Of a stretch of DNA of 64,000 nucleotides, positions 41,222 to 50,700 are shown piece after piece. The stretch covers positions 1,112,501-1,176,500 of the forward strand of contig NZ_CP081002.1 in assembly GCF_029590555.1 (NCBI RefSeq), written 5' to 3'. Numbering within the stretch: position 1 is the stretch's first letter; each line of letters begins with the position of its first letter. The stretch is from Sphingobium sp. V4 (GTDB lineage: Bacteria > Pseudomonadota > Alphaproteobacteria > Sphingomonadales > Sphingomonadaceae). Position numbers and translations under genes: made by a program. Below the pieces are notes generated by a model, which was given only the letters and a program-made list of their open reading frames with translations, did not search any database and was not told where the DNA came from.

Positions 41222-41998
41222 ATGAGTCAGAGCATCGATATGTCCAGCGAAACTACTTCTGCTGCCCCGAAGCGTCGCGTCCGCAAGGCTGAATCCGCGC
41301 CGGATCTGGGGTCCGGCGTGGCGGCGCATGGCGTCGATATCGAACAGCATATCTATCAGACGGTCTTCGACAGCGTTTTGAATCAGCGGCTGACGCCCGG
41401 CACGAAGTTGCCTGAGCCAGCATTATGCGAACTGTTCAACGTATCGCGCGCCGTGATCCGCAAGGTGTTGCAGCGGCTGGAGCATGAACGGATCGTGGAA
41501 CTGCGCCCCAACAAGGGCGCGGTGATCGCGGCCCCGACGCCAGAGGAAACCCGTCAGATTTTCGAGGCGCGCCGCGCGCTCGAAGTCTCAATCGTGGAAC
41601 TGGCGACGCGCCGTCACAAGCCGGAAGATCTGGAGGAATTGCGCCGCCTTCTCGATCATGAACATGGCGTCACGCACAATCCCTATCAGCCGGCCTGGGC
41701 CGCCTGCGCCCGCGAATTTCACCTGAAAATCGCGACGGTCGCGGGCAACCCGATCCTCATCAACTATCTGACCGAACTCATGACGCGCTGTTCGCTGATC
41801 GTCGCGCTCTATCAGCCGATCGGCAATGCTGCGTGCGAACATGCCGAACATCGGCGTATCGTGGACTATATGGCCAAGGGCGACGTCGCATCGGCGCGCG
41901 CGGAAATGGGCAAGCATCTGCGCAGCCTGGAGGATAATATCTGCCTGGATCGTAAGGCGTCGGCCCAGACCCTCGCCCAGATGCTGAACATCGGATGA
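41222..41998 (+). CDS. GntR-family regulator (FCD type)
   Basis: The 258-residue protein has a winged HTH (about 42-110: HIYQTVFDSVLNQRLTPGTK, LPEPALCELFNVSRAVIRKV, LRPNKGAVIA) and an all-helical FCD ligand domain (ETRQIFEARRALEVSIVELA; His-bearing HLKIATVAGNP and EHRRIVDYMAKGD). FCD domains bind small organic acids, often via a metal. It likely senses a ureide-pathway acid and binds the AAATCGT-type palindromes near it. Its stop overlaps the next start. Confidence 0.9.
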   Translation: MSQSIDMSSETTSAAPKRRVRKAESAPDLGSGVAAHGVDIEQHIYQTVFDSVLNQRLTPGTKLPEPALCELFNVSRAVIRKVLQRLEHERIVELRPNKGAVIAAPTPEETRQIFEARRALEVSIVELATRRHKPEDLEELRRLLDHEHGVTHNPYQPAWAACAREFHLKIATVAGNPILINYLTELMTRCSLIVALYQPIGNAACEHAEHRRIVDYMAKGDVASARAEMGKHLRSLEDNICLDRKASAQTLAQMLNIG

Positions 41999-42648
41999 CC
42001 CGGCCGGACGGCGCCTTGCCGCAGACCCATGTCGATTTCGACGCGATCGGCGCCTATCAGCGCTACAAGCTGATGGCGAGCCTGATCGTGCCGCGTCCGA
42101 TCGCGCTGGTTACGACGGTCAATGCCGATGGCGTCGTTAACGCCGCGCCGTTCAGCATGTTCGCCATGCTGGGAGAAGATCCGCCGCTGGTGATGATCAG
42201 CATCAATCGGCTGGAGGACGGCGCGCTCAAGGATACGGCCGCCAACATCCTGCAATCGGGCGAGTTTGTCGTTCATATGGCGGATGAGGCGATTGCCGGG
42301 CAGATGCATGATTGCGGCCAGTCGCTGCCGCCCGAACAGAGCGAACTGGATCTGGTCGGCTTCGATGCCCTTCCCTCCGTCAGCGTGCGGCCACCGCGCA
42401 TCGTGCAGGCGCCGATCGCCTTTGAATGCCAACTCTGGGAAAAGATCGAAACCGAAAGCCGTTACATCTTTCTGGGCAAAATCCTGCATCTCCACGCTCG
42501 CGAAGGCTTGATCGACACCCAGCTCTGGCGCGTCAATCTCCAGGATTATTTCCCGGTCGGCCGCTTCGGCGCCAGCTTCTACACCCGCACGCGCGATCGT
42601 TTCGCGTTACAGGGGGAGACGCGGGAAACCGCCATAGACCGCATCTGA
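41995..42648 (+). CDS. FMN-binding flavin-reductase-like protein
   Basis: The 217-residue protein has the split-barrel fold of flavin reductase-like FMN proteins: LIVPRPIALVTTVNADGVVN, NAAPFSMFAMLGEDPPLVMI and a GEFVVHMADEAIAGQMHDCG segment. It shares a transcript with gntR (ATGA overlap). No oxygenase partner is near, so its role in the ureide island is unclear. It may belong to an aldehyde or amide side reaction. Confidence 0.85.
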   Translation: MTRPDGALPQTHVDFDAIGAYQRYKLMASLIVPRPIALVTTVNADGVVNAAPFSMFAMLGEDPPLVMISINRLEDGALKDTAANILQSGEFVVHMADEAIAGQMHDCGQSLPPEQSELDLVGFDALPSVSVRPPRIVQAPIAFECQLWEKIETESRYIFLGKILHLHAREGLIDTQLWRVNLQDYFPVGRFGASFYTRTRDRFALQGETRETAIDRI

Positions 42649-42657
42649 AATCGCGAT

Positions 42658-42673
42658 AAATCGTCAACGATAT
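42658..42673. promoter_or_regulatory. GntR-type operator 2
   Basis: AAATCGTCAACGATAT is the inverse form of the same palindrome, with one arm mismatched in the last bases. It lies just after the flavin-reductase-like gene and before the terminator. Confidence 0.65.
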
Positions 42674-42677
42674 TGGT

Positions 42678-42711
42678 AAAAGGCTTTGCCCGAACAGGGC
42701 AGGGCCTTTTT
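42678..42711 (+). terminator. Intrinsic terminator after gntR and the flavin-reductase-like gene
   Basis: AAAAGGC-TT-TGCCC pairs with GGGCA-GGGCCTTTTT around GAACA. A T-run follows. It separates the regulator transcript from the TonB-receptor transcript. Confidence 0.8.
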
Positions 42712-42779
42712 GCATATTCGGACTGCGCAGTGCCGGAAGGTGAAAATCCGCAGAAAATCATCGTTTTCGAAAATATCTT

Positions 42780-42795
42780 AGATCGTTGACGATTT
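42780..42795. promoter_or_regulatory. GntR-type operator 3
   Basis: AGATCGTTGACGATTT matches operator 1 at 15 of 16 positions. It lies about 130 bases before the TonB-receptor start, a position suited to control of the catabolic operon. Confidence 0.75.
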
Positions 42796-42923
42796 AATCT
42801 TGGATCATAGACGAAATTCCCCTTATGACATGATTCGCAACGGGCGATCGGGTCGCTTGCACCGGCAGGGCAAAGGCCCGCCGCATGACCGATCGATAAT
42901 TCGAAACGTGGGGGTTTACGGAT

Positions 42924-45900
42924 ATGCGGATCACGAAATTTGCCGTCGGTCTTTCTCTGGGCGCGGTCAGCGTCGCACTGGCCAGCGTGCCCTCGGCGCT
43001 CCATGCGCAGATCATCACCGGGGCCATCAACGGCCGCCTGACCGATCCTGACGGCGCGCCGGTCGCCAATGTGCCGGTCACGATCGTCCACATCCCGTCG
43101 GGCACCACCACGACGGCCACGACCAGCAGCGAAGGCGTCTATGCCGCCCGCAACCTGCGCCCCGGCGGTCCCTATCGCGTCACCGCCAATTCGCCCACCC
43201 TGGGCAGTAAGTCGGTGGATATTCCCGCGATCAACACCGGTGATCCGTTTCAGGTGAATTTTGCGCTGGGCGAAGCCGAAGCGATCGTCGTCACCGCCTC
43301 CTCGGTCGGCGGCGGCGAACTCAAGACCGGTCCCAGCTCCAACTTCTCCGCGCAAAAGATTGAAGCCGCGCCGTCCATCAGCCGCGATCTGAAAGATCTG
43401 GCGCGCATGAACCCGTTCGTCGCGGTCGACCCGACCAATAATGACGCGCTGGTGTGCGGCGGGGCGAACAACCGCACCAATTCGCTCACCATCGACGGCG
43501 TGCGCCAGAATGATGATTTCGGCTTGCAGGCAAATGGCTACCCGACCCAGCGTTCCCCCATCTCGATCGACGTCGTGGAAACGCTGGGCGTCGAACTGGC
43601 CCCCTATGACGTCAACTATGGCGCCTTTGGCGGCTGCACGCTCAACGCCACGACCAAGTCGGGCGGCAACCAGTTCCACGGTCAGGCTTTCTACGAATAT
43701 ACCGGCGACCGCCTTCAGGGGAATGATTTCGCCTATACCGATTTCCAGGACGGATCGCGCCAGAGCCGCCGCCTGACCGGCAAATTCTCCGAAAAGACCT
43801 TCGGCGCCACCCTGACCGGCCCGATCATTCGCGATCGCCTGTTCTTCACCCTGAACTATGAAAAGTTCAGTCGCACCGAACCCTCGCTGGTCGGTCCCAC
43901 CGGCTCCAGCTTCGCCAATCAGGTGCCCGGCGTCAGCGTCGAACAGGCCAATGCCGTCCGCCAGATATTGCAGGACGTCTATGGTTATGACCCGCTGGGT
44001 TATGAAGCGACCCGACTGCCCTCACGCGACGAGAAAATCTTCGCCAAGCTCGATTGGAACATCGCGCCCGGCCACCGCGCGACCGTCTCCTATCAGCGGA
44101 CCAAAGGCTCCTCCATCTCGGCGAACGGCAATACGCTTACCGGCTCCAGCACCTCATTGGGCCTGCTGTCGCAATGGGTGGAGCGCCAGAATAATCTGGA
44201 TGTGTACAAGGCGCAGGTCTTTTCCGACTGGACCGATAATTTCAGCACGGAAATCAGCGCCTCCTACAAGAAGATGGACAATCCCGGCTATCCGCTGGCC
44301 GGCAATGATTTCGCGCAGTTCCGCGTCTATCTGAACGGCACCACCACCGGGCCGAGCATCTTTGCCGGCACCAACGCCTCCTATCAGGCGAACGAACTGA
44401 CCACCTATCTCCAGCAATATCGCGCCAAGGCGACCTATACCGCCGGATCGCACCGCATCACCGCAGGCTATGAGCGCGAAACGCTCAAGCTCTGGGATCT
44501 GTTCGTGCAGAACGCCAATGGCTCTTACGTCTTCAATTCGCTCGATGACCTGCGCAACCGCAACGCCTCCTCGGTCAGCTATGCCAACGCCGCCAGCAAC
44601 GACAAATCGGAAGGCGGCTTCACCGCCCATACCACCACCAACACGCTCTACTTACAGGACGAATGGGCGCTGCTGCCGGAACTGACGCTGAAGGCCGGCC
44701 TGCGCTATGATTTCTTCGAACAGTCGGATCATCCGGCTGAAAATCCGGTGGTCATGGCCCGCTACGGTCTGTCGAATACGGAAAATCTAGATGGCAAGCA
44801 TTTGCTCCAGCCGCGCTTCGGCTTCAACTGGAAGCCGGACCCGACCCTGACCGTCTATGGGGGCGTTGGCCTGTTCGGCGGTGGATCACCCACCGTCTGG
44901 ACGGCCAACACCTTCTACAATACCGGCATGATGCTGGGCAATGTCACCTGCACGCGCAATGCGTCGGCTAGCGCCGCCTGCCTTGCCGGCCTCAGCAATG
45001 TCGATGGCCTCAACGTCAATCCTGCGCTTCAGGAACAGAACACCCAAAGCGCCGGGCGCGGGCAGGGCCTGATCAACGTACTCGACAAGGATTTCAAACC
45101 GCAGTCGACCTGGAAGATGTCGGTTGGCGCGCAGAAGGAGTTCGATCTTGGCGCGCTGGGCAACAACTGGCGGGTGGCGGGCGAATTCATCCACAGCGAA
45201 GTGCAGAATGCGGTCGCCTGGTATGAACTCTATGCCGGCGCCAATCAGGGACCGGCCGCGCCCGATGGCCGCCCCACCTATCTGCGCACGCGCGACAACC
45301 GCAACGACATCCTCGTCACCAACACAAAGCAGGGCTATGCCAACCAGATCGGTCTGGCCGTCGCTAAGCGCTGGGTGGAAGGGCCGCTGACCGGGCTGGA
45401 GACGTCGCTGTCCCACACCTATATCCGGTCGAAGGACATTAATCCGGGAATCACCACGGTCGCCGCCTCCAACTATAGCGGCGTCGCGACCTCCGATCCC
45501 AATGATCCGTCGCTGGCGACGTCCAACTATGAATTTCGCAATCTCACCAAATTGTCGCTCAGCTACGAACATGCCTTCTTCGGCGATTACCGCACGCGCC
45601 TGACCGTCTTTGGCCAGCGCCGTTCGGGTCAACCGTTCAGCTACACCTTCGATGTCGGGGCCAACGCCAATCAGGCGGCGGACATGCTGGTGGGCGAAAA
45701 TGGCTCGCTCGCCACCCGCAACCGCCAACTGCTCTATGTGCCAAAGGCCGATGGCGGGGTCGTCACCGCGACCAGCGACTCCATCGTCCGCTATGGCGCT
45801 GGCTTTGATCTCGCCGCGTTCAACGCCTTCCTCAAGAAGACGGGTCTCATCAACTATGCCGGTGGCATTGCGCCGCGCAACGCCTTCACCGCGCCGCCGG

Positions 45901-46205
45901 TGACGACCATCGACCTGCGCATCAGCCAGGAAATTCCCGGCTTCTTCCCCGATGGGGCAAAGGCGGAAATCTATCTGGACATCGAAAATTTCGGTAATTT
46001 GCTGAACCGCAAATGGGGCGTGATCCAGCAGATCCCGTCGCCCTATGTCTCGGCCAATGTCGTTGCGCGCAATTGCCAGTTCTCCGGGGTTTGCCCCACG
46101 GTTGGCGACTATTATCAATATGACAGCTTCGTGGGTCGCGCCGCGACCAGCTTCAACACGCAATCGGTCTGGCAGATGAAGATCGGCGCGCGGTTCAAAT
46201 TCTGA
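42924..46205 (+). CDS. Oar-like TonB-dependent outer-membrane receptor
   Basis: The 1093-residue protein has a signal peptide (cut after ALHA), a carboxypeptidase-regulatory-like domain (about 30-120: GAINGRLTDPDGAPVANVPV) and a TonB-box-like EAIVVTAS near 126. A plug domain (TIDGVRQNDDFGLQ) follows, then a long beta-barrel ending in MKIGARFKF. Such receptors pull ligands through the outer membrane using TonB energy. As first gene of the catabolic operon it probably brings in a ureide or a polymer containing it. Which ligand cannot be read from the sequence. Confidence 0.92.
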   Translation: MRITKFAVGLSLGAVSVALASVPSALHAQIITGAINGRLTDPDGAPVANVPVTIVHIPSGTTTTATTSSEGVYAARNLRPGGPYRVTANSPTLGSKSVDIPAINTGDPFQVNFALGEAEAIVVTASSVGGGELKTGPSSNFSAQKIEAAPSISRDLKDLARMNPFVAVDPTNNDALVCGGANNRTNSLTIDGVRQNDDFGLQANGYPTQRSPISIDVVETLGVELAPYDVNYGAFGGCTLNATTKSGGNQFHGQAFYEYTGDRLQGNDFAYTDFQDGSRQSRRLTGKFSEKTFGATLTGPIIRDRLFFTLNYEKFSRTEPSLVGPTGSSFANQVPGVSVEQANAVRQILQDVYGYDPLGYEATRLPSRDEKIFAKLDWNIAPGHRATVSYQRTKGSSISANGNTLTGSSTSLGLLSQWVERQNNLDVYKAQVFSDWTDNFSTEISASYKKMDNPGYPLAGNDFAQFRVYLNGTTTGPSIFAGTNASYQANELTTYLQQYRAKATYTAGSHRITAGYERETLKLWDLFVQNANGSYVFNSLDDLRNRNASSVSYANAASNDKSEGGFTAHTTTNTLYLQDEWALLPELTLKAGLRYDFFEQSDHPAENPVVMARYGLSNTENLDGKHLLQPRFGFNWKPDPTLTVYGGVGLFGGGSPTVWTANTFYNTGMMLGNVTCTRNASASAACLAGLSNVDGLNVNPALQEQNTQSAGRGQGLINVLDKDFKPQSTWKMSVGAQKEFDLGALGNNWRVAGEFIHSEVQNAVAWYELYAGANQGPAAPDGRPTYLRTRDNRNDILVTNTKQGYANQIGLAVAKRWVEGPLTGLETSLSHTYIRSKDINPGITTVAASNYSGVATSDPNDPSLATSNYEFRNLTKLSLSYEHAFFGDYRTRLTVFGQRRSGQPFSYTFDVGANANQAADMLVGENGSLATRNRQLLYVPKADGGVVTATSDSIVRYGAGFDLAAFNAFLKKTGLINYAGGIAPRNAFTAPPVTTIDLRISQEIPGFFPDGAKAEIYLDIENFGNLLNRKWGVIQQIPSPYVSANVVARNCQFSGVCPTVGDYYQYDSFVGRAATSFNTQSVWQMKIGARFKF

Positions 46206-46228
46206 CGGACTAGAGGGAAGGGAAGGAT

Positions 46229-47620
46229 ATGATCGACAGCAATAGCCCCGCGGGTCGCAAGCCGATGGACAGGCCGGCCCTGTCCCGACGCGGGGTGCTA
46301 GCTGCGGCGCTGGCGGCCGGCGCCGCCAGCGCCGCAGCCCCTGCCTTCGCCGTAAAGGGCAAGGCTCCGGCCGTCAAAGGCGACAGTTTTCTGCTGCGCA
46401 ACGTCCTGCTGGAAAGCGGCTATGCCCGCGACGCGGAAGGCATTTCCGCCACGCTGACGACGAAGGCGTCGATCCTGATCCGCGATGGCAAGATGGCGGC
46501 CGTGCTGCCCGCCAATGCGCCGGCGCCCGCTGGCGTCGTGGCGCGCGATGGCGGCGGCATGTTGCTGCTGCCCTCCTTCCGCGACATGCACATCCATCTC
46601 GACAAAAATTATTATGGCGGCCCCTGGGTCGCGCCGCGCAAGCGCAAGAATGGCATTCGCGGCCTGATCGAGCAGGAAAAGATCCTCAACCCGCAATTGC
46701 TGCCGACGCTGGACGATCGCGCGGGCAAGATCATCGACCTGATGCAGCGCAACGGCACCACCTTCGCGCGGGTCCAGTGCAATGTCGATCCTTCCATCGG
46801 CACGCAATATGTGGAGATCATGCGGGCGTTGCTGGATCGGCGCGCCGACGGCTTTGGCAGCGAATTGGTCGCCTTCCCGCAGCAGGGCTTCATCAGTGCC
46901 GATCTGATCCCCACGATGCGCGCGGCGCTGGCGGCGGGGGCCACCCATGTCGGCGGCATCGATCCCACCGCGATCGATGGCGGCATGGAACGTTCCGTCG
47001 ACGCGCTGATGCAAATCGCGCTGGATATGAACAAGGGCGTCGACATTCACCTGCACGAACCGGGCGAAACCGGCATCGCCGCGATCCACCGCATCGCCGA
47101 TCAGGTGGAACAGACGCCTGCGCTCAAAGGGCGGGTGACGATCAGCCACGCCTTCTCACTCATGTCGCTCAATGAAAAGGACATGGCCGCTCTCGCCACG
47201 CGCCTGGCCTCGCTCGACATGGCGGTCATCTCGACCCTGCCGTTCGGCGGCAGGATCATGCCGGTCCCCGCGCTGCTCGATCATGGCGTGCGCGTCTATA
47301 CCGGCACGGATACGGTGCAGGGCTTCTGGGGCGTGTTCGGCAGTTGCGACATATTGGAAAAGGCCAAGCTCGCCTGCCAGCTTTATGGCTGGAGCGACGA
47401 GCAGGGCATCGCCCAGTCGCTCAGGATCGCGACCGGCGGTGTCACCCCGCTGAACGTGGCGGGCGATCAGATATGGCCAAAGGTTGGCGACGCGGCCGAC
47501 ATGGTGCTGGTCCCGGCCAGTTGTTCGGCCGAAGCGGTCGCACGGCAAAGCCCGCGCAAGGCGGTGTTCCATGCCGGCAATCTGGTTGCCGGCGCGCTGG
47601 ACGGCGTGACGGCCGCCTGA
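46229..47620 (+). CDS. Tat-exported amidohydrolase (cytosine-deaminase-like)
   Basis: The 463-residue protein starts with a twin-arginine signal (LSRRGVLAAALAAGAAS, cut after AFA). Metal-ligand motifs of the amidohydrolase superfamily follow: DMHIHLDKN, VDIHLHEPGE, ISHAFSL and GTDTV. The arrangement is that of cytosine deaminase-like enzymes (HxH, HxxE, H, D). Export to the periplasm suggests it acts on a substrate just after outer-membrane uptake. A cyclic ureide or hydantoin is plausible but unproven. GGAAGG precedes ATG 46229. Confidence 0.87.
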   Translation: MIDSNSPAGRKPMDRPALSRRGVLAAALAAGAASAAAPAFAVKGKAPAVKGDSFLLRNVLLESGYARDAEGISATLTTKASILIRDGKMAAVLPANAPAPAGVVARDGGGMLLLPSFRDMHIHLDKNYYGGPWVAPRKRKNGIRGLIEQEKILNPQLLPTLDDRAGKIIDLMQRNGTTFARVQCNVDPSIGTQYVEIMRALLDRRADGFGSELVAFPQQGFISADLIPTMRAALAAGATHVGGIDPTAIDGGMERSVDALMQIALDMNKGVDIHLHEPGETGIAAIHRIADQVEQTPALKGRVTISHAFSLMSLNEKDMAALATRLASLDMAVISTLPFGGRIMPVPALLDHGVRVYTGTDTVQGFWGVFGSCDILEKAKLACQLYGWSDEQGIAQSLRIATGGVTPLNVAGDQIWPKVGDAADMVLVPASCSAEAVARQSPRKAVFHAGNLVAGALDGVTAA

Positions 47621-47627
47621 CCTCACG

Positions 47628-47789
47628 ATGATCGAAGATGCTACTCCTGTTGATGCCGAACTGACCGCGCTGTTGCGTCGGCTCGGCATCAACGTCGACC
47701 CCGCCGAACTGCCGATGCTGGCGGACAATGTCGCTCTGCTCTCCCACCATTGGGCGATCGTGCGCGGCGATGATGAGGCGCAAACATGA
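47628..47789 (+). CDS. hpxX: HpxX/AtzG-like DUF4089 small subunit
   Basis: The 53-residue protein (MIEDATPVDAELTALLRRLG..., DPAELPMLADNVALLSHHW) has the helical DUF4089 pattern. These proteins form a tight complex with an AtzE/HpxY-type amidase, as AtzG does. The gene overlaps the amidase start (ATGA), as in hpxXY of Klebsiella. It is shorter than a usual gene-finder cutoff, so it is easily missed. The assignment rests on size, pattern and position. Confidence 0.8.
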   Translation: MIEDATPVDAELTALLRRLGINVDPAELPMLADNVALLSHHWAIVRGDDEAQT

Positions 47790-49132
47790 CCGGCGAAGCG
47801 TGGGCGATCGCGCAGGCAGTACGTGAAGGCCGCGTCAGCGCGGTGGCGACGGCGCAGGCGGCGATCGATCGCATCCGCGCCGCCGACGGCCGGATCAACG
47901 CCGTCACGCGCCTGCTGGAAAAGCGCGCACTGGCCGAAGCAGCGCTGGTGGATCAGAAGGTTGCGGCCGGCATCGATCCCGGCCCGCTGGCGGGCGTGCC
48001 CTATGGCGTCAAGGATCTGTTCGATATCGCCGGCCTGCCGACGACGGCAGGGGCAGGGATGCGCCGCGATGCGCCGCCTGCATCGGTCGATGCGCAGGCG
48101 ATCGTCCGGCTGAACGCGGCCGGCGCGGTGCTGGTGGCGACGCTCAATATGGACGAGTTCGCTTATGGGTTCGCCACGGTCAACGCGACCTGGGGCACGA
48201 CCCGCAATCCGCATGATCCCGATCGGCTGGCCGGCGGATCGTCGGGCGGTTCGGCGGCGGCGGTGGCGGCGGGCATGCTGCCCTTCACCCTGGGGTCGGA
48301 CACGAACGGGTCGATCCGTATCCCCGCCAGCCTGTGCGGCGTCTGGGGTTTGAAGCCTACCCATGGCGCGTTGCCGATGGAGGGCGTCTTCCCCTTCGTC
48401 GACAGCTTCGACGATATCGGTCCCTTCACGCGAAGCGCGCGCGATCTGGCGCTCATCACCGGCATATTGGCGGCAAAGCCGCTGCAAATGGACGCATCGC
48501 AGGATCTGCGCGTCGCCCGTCTGGGCGGCTGGTTCGCGAATAATCTGGAACCGGCGATGGCCGGTGCTTTCAACGATTTCTGCGACAGGTTGGGGGCGCT
48601 GCCCACCATCGAATTGCCGCAGGTGGAGCGCGCCCGGTCCGCCGCCTTCCTCATGACTGCGGCCGAAGGCGGAAGGCGACACTTGCCCATGCTGCGCCGT
48701 CACCCCGCCGCCTTCGACCCGGCCACCCGTGACCGCCTGATCGCTGGTGCGGCCATGCCAGCCGCCGCCTATCTCGATGCGCAGCATTTTCGTATTTATT
48801 ATAAGATGCAATTGGATCGCATCTTCGAAACTGTCCACATCGCTGTCTCACCCGTCACGGTCGGCATCGCGCCCCCTATCGATAACCCCGTCATTCGGAT
48901 CGATGGACGACCCGTTCCGGCCCGGGCCAATCTGGGCGTCTTCACCCAACCCCTCAACTTTGCCGGCCTCCCGGTCGTGGCTGCGCCCCTCGCTCTTGCC
49001 GATGGCTTGCCGCTCGGCGTGCAGTTGATCGGTCCCCCGGGCAGCGACGCGCAACTCTTCGCCTTCGCCGCCGACCTCGAACAGCGCGGCCTGCTGCGCG
49101 CCCGCATCTGTGAGAATCCGGCATGCCGCTGA
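47786..49132 (+). CDS. hpxY: HpxY/AtzE-like amidase
   Basis: The 448-residue protein is an amidase-signature enzyme. Lys76 (GVPYGVKDLFD), the cis-Ser in GGSSGGS (152-153) and nucleophile Ser176 (DTNGSIRIPA) give the Ser-cisSer-Lys triad. Among relatives, AtzE hydrolyses 1-carboxybiuret and HpxY is the predicted oxalurate amidohydrolase. The neighbours (HpxX-, HpxW- and HpxZ-like) favour oxalurate to oxamate. It overlaps the next gene by 10 bases. Confidence 0.88.
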   Translation: MTGEAWAIAQAVREGRVSAVATAQAAIDRIRAADGRINAVTRLLEKRALAEAALVDQKVAAGIDPGPLAGVPYGVKDLFDIAGLPTTAGAGMRRDAPPASVDAQAIVRLNAAGAVLVATLNMDEFAYGFATVNATWGTTRNPHDPDRLAGGSSGGSAAAVAAGMLPFTLGSDTNGSIRIPASLCGVWGLKPTHGALPMEGVFPFVDSFDDIGPFTRSARDLALITGILAAKPLQMDASQDLRVARLGGWFANNLEPAMAGAFNDFCDRLGALPTIELPQVERARSAAFLMTAAEGGRRHLPMLRRHPAAFDPATRDRLIAGAAMPAAAYLDAQHFRIYYKMQLDRIFETVHIAVSPVTVGIAPPIDNPVIRIDGRPVPARANLGVFTQPLNFAGLPVVAAPLALADGLPLGVQLIGPPGSDAQLFAFAADLEQRGLLRARICENPACR

Positions 49133-50700
49133 CGACGATATCCGGTCACAATGGCCTTGTGACGGCGCCACATCGTCTTGCGAGTGCGGCGGGTTTGTCG
49201 GTGCTGCGGGATGGTGGGAGCGCGGTTGAGGCGTGTGTGGCTGTGGCTGCGGCGCTGGCGGTTGTGTATCCGCATATGACCGGGATCGGGGGGGACGGTT
49301 TCTGGGTGGTGCGCGAGCCGGATGGGCAGGTGCATGCGATCCATGGGTGCGGGGGCGCTGCGGGGGCGGCGGATCTGTCGCTCTATGCGGGACTGGCGGC
49401 GGTGCCAACCCGCGGTCCGCTGGCGGCGAACACGGTGGCGGGGACGATCTCAGGTTGGGCGGCAGCGCTGGAGGGCGGAACGCTGCCGCTCTCACGCCTG
49501 CTGCGCGATGCGATCGCCCATGCGCGGGCCGGCGTGGCAGTCACGGCTGGCGGCGCCGGCATTGCAGCGGCCAAAGGCGACGAACTGCGGGTGCAGCCGG
49601 GCGCCTATGCCACAATCTTCGAACCGGAAGGCCGGCCATTGGCGGAGGGCGATGTTCTGCGCCAGCCCCAACTGGCCGACACGCTGGAGCGGCTGGCCAG
49701 TGAGGGGCTGGAGAGTTTCTACACCGGCGCACTGGCCGCCGACATCGCGGCCGATCTCGCTTCGCTGGGCAGCCCGGTGTCGGCCGCCGATCTGGCCGGG
49801 CATCGGGCGACCCGGCCCGATCCGCTGCATGGCGCGATCGGCGGCGCGACCCTCTATAACAGCGCCCCGCCCACGCAGGGCTTCGCCTCGCTGCTGATCC
49901 TGGCCCTGTTCGAACGGCTGGCCGCCGATTGCACCGACGGCTTCGACCATGTCCATGGGCTGGTGGAGGCGACCAAACAGGCCTTCCTGATCCGCGACGC
50001 CCATGTCGGCGATCCGGCGTTCCACGACTATGACTGGCAGGGGCTGCTGGACGATCCCGCCGCCCTGGATGAACTGGCGGGGAAGATCGATCCCGCCCGC
50101 GCGCTGCCCTGGCCGCAGCCCTCGCAATATGGCGATACTTGCTGGTTCGCGGCGGCCGATGGCGAAGGCCGGGTCGTGTCCTGCATCCAGTCCACCTATC
50201 ATGAGTTCGGATCGGGGCTGGTGCTGCCCCATACCGGCATCATCTGGCAAAATCGCGGCAGCAGCTTCCGTCTGGCGGAAAGCGGCTGGAATGCGCTGAG
50301 GCCCGGACGCAAGCCCTTCCACACGCTCAACCCCGCGCTTGCCGTCTTCGACGATGGCCGTGTCATGGCCTATGGCACGATGGGGGGCGAGGGGCAGCCC
50401 CAGACGCAGGCCGCGCTCTTCACCCGCTACGCCCGCTATGGCGTGGATGTGCAGGAGGCCATCAGCCGGCCCCGCTGGCTGCTGGGGCGGACCTGGGGCG
50501 AACAGTCGACCACGCTCAAGCTGGAGGACGGGTTTGACGATGCGCTCTACGCCGATCTCATGGCCGCGGGCCATGATGTGGAGCGGGTCGGCCCGCTGAC
50601 CGCGATGATGGGCCATGCCGGCGCGATCATACGCCACCCCGACGGACGGATGGAGGGCGCGACCGATCCGCGCAGCGATGGCGGGGTGGCGGCATGGTGA
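49123..50700 (+). CDS. hpxW: HpxW-like oxamate amidohydrolase (GGT-fold Ntn hydrolase)
   Basis: The 525-residue protein is a gamma-glutamyltransferase-family Ntn hydrolase. It begins GLVTAPHRLASAAGLSVLRD and has MTGIGGDGFW. The autoprocessing site is GDTCWFAAAD with nucleophile Thr339, and the small-subunit region includes FGSGLVLPHTG. There is no signal peptide, unlike periplasmic GGTs. Klebsiella HpxW, of similar length, hydrolyses oxamate to oxalate and ammonia. The gene's place among hpx-like genes makes that reaction the best call. Confidence 0.85.
   Translation: MPLTTISGHNGLVTAPHRLASAAGLSVLRDGGSAVEACVAVAAALAVVYPHMTGIGGDGFWVVREPDGQVHAIHGCGGAAGAADLSLYAGLAAVPTRGPLAANTVAGTISGWAAALEGGTLPLSRLLRDAIAHARAGVAVTAGGAGIAAAKGDELRVQPGAYATIFEPEGRPLAEGDVLRQPQLADTLERLASEGLESFYTGALAADIAADLASLGSPVSAADLAGHRATRPDPLHGAIGGATLYNSAPPTQGFASLLILALFERLAADCTDGFDHVHGLVEATKQAFLIRDAHVGDPAFHDYDWQGLLDDPAALDELAGKIDPARALPWPQPSQYGDTCWFAAADGEGRVVSCIQSTYHEFGSGLVLPHTGIIWQNRGSSFRLAESGWNALRPGRKPFHTLNPALAVFDDGRVMAYGTMGGEGQPQTQAALFTRYARYGVDVQEAISRPRWLLGRTWGEQSTTLKLEDGFDDALYADLMAAGHDVERVGPLTAMMGHAGAIIRHPDGRMEGATDPRSDGGVAAW

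Noticed and set aside
44886..46163. 425-codon minus-strand frame opposite the TonB receptor
   Set aside because: It lies wholly within the receptor gene and has no family signature.
47156..48838. 560-codon minus-strand frame opposite the amidase genes
   Set aside because: It is antisense to two genes with intact catalytic motifs, and its own translation has none.
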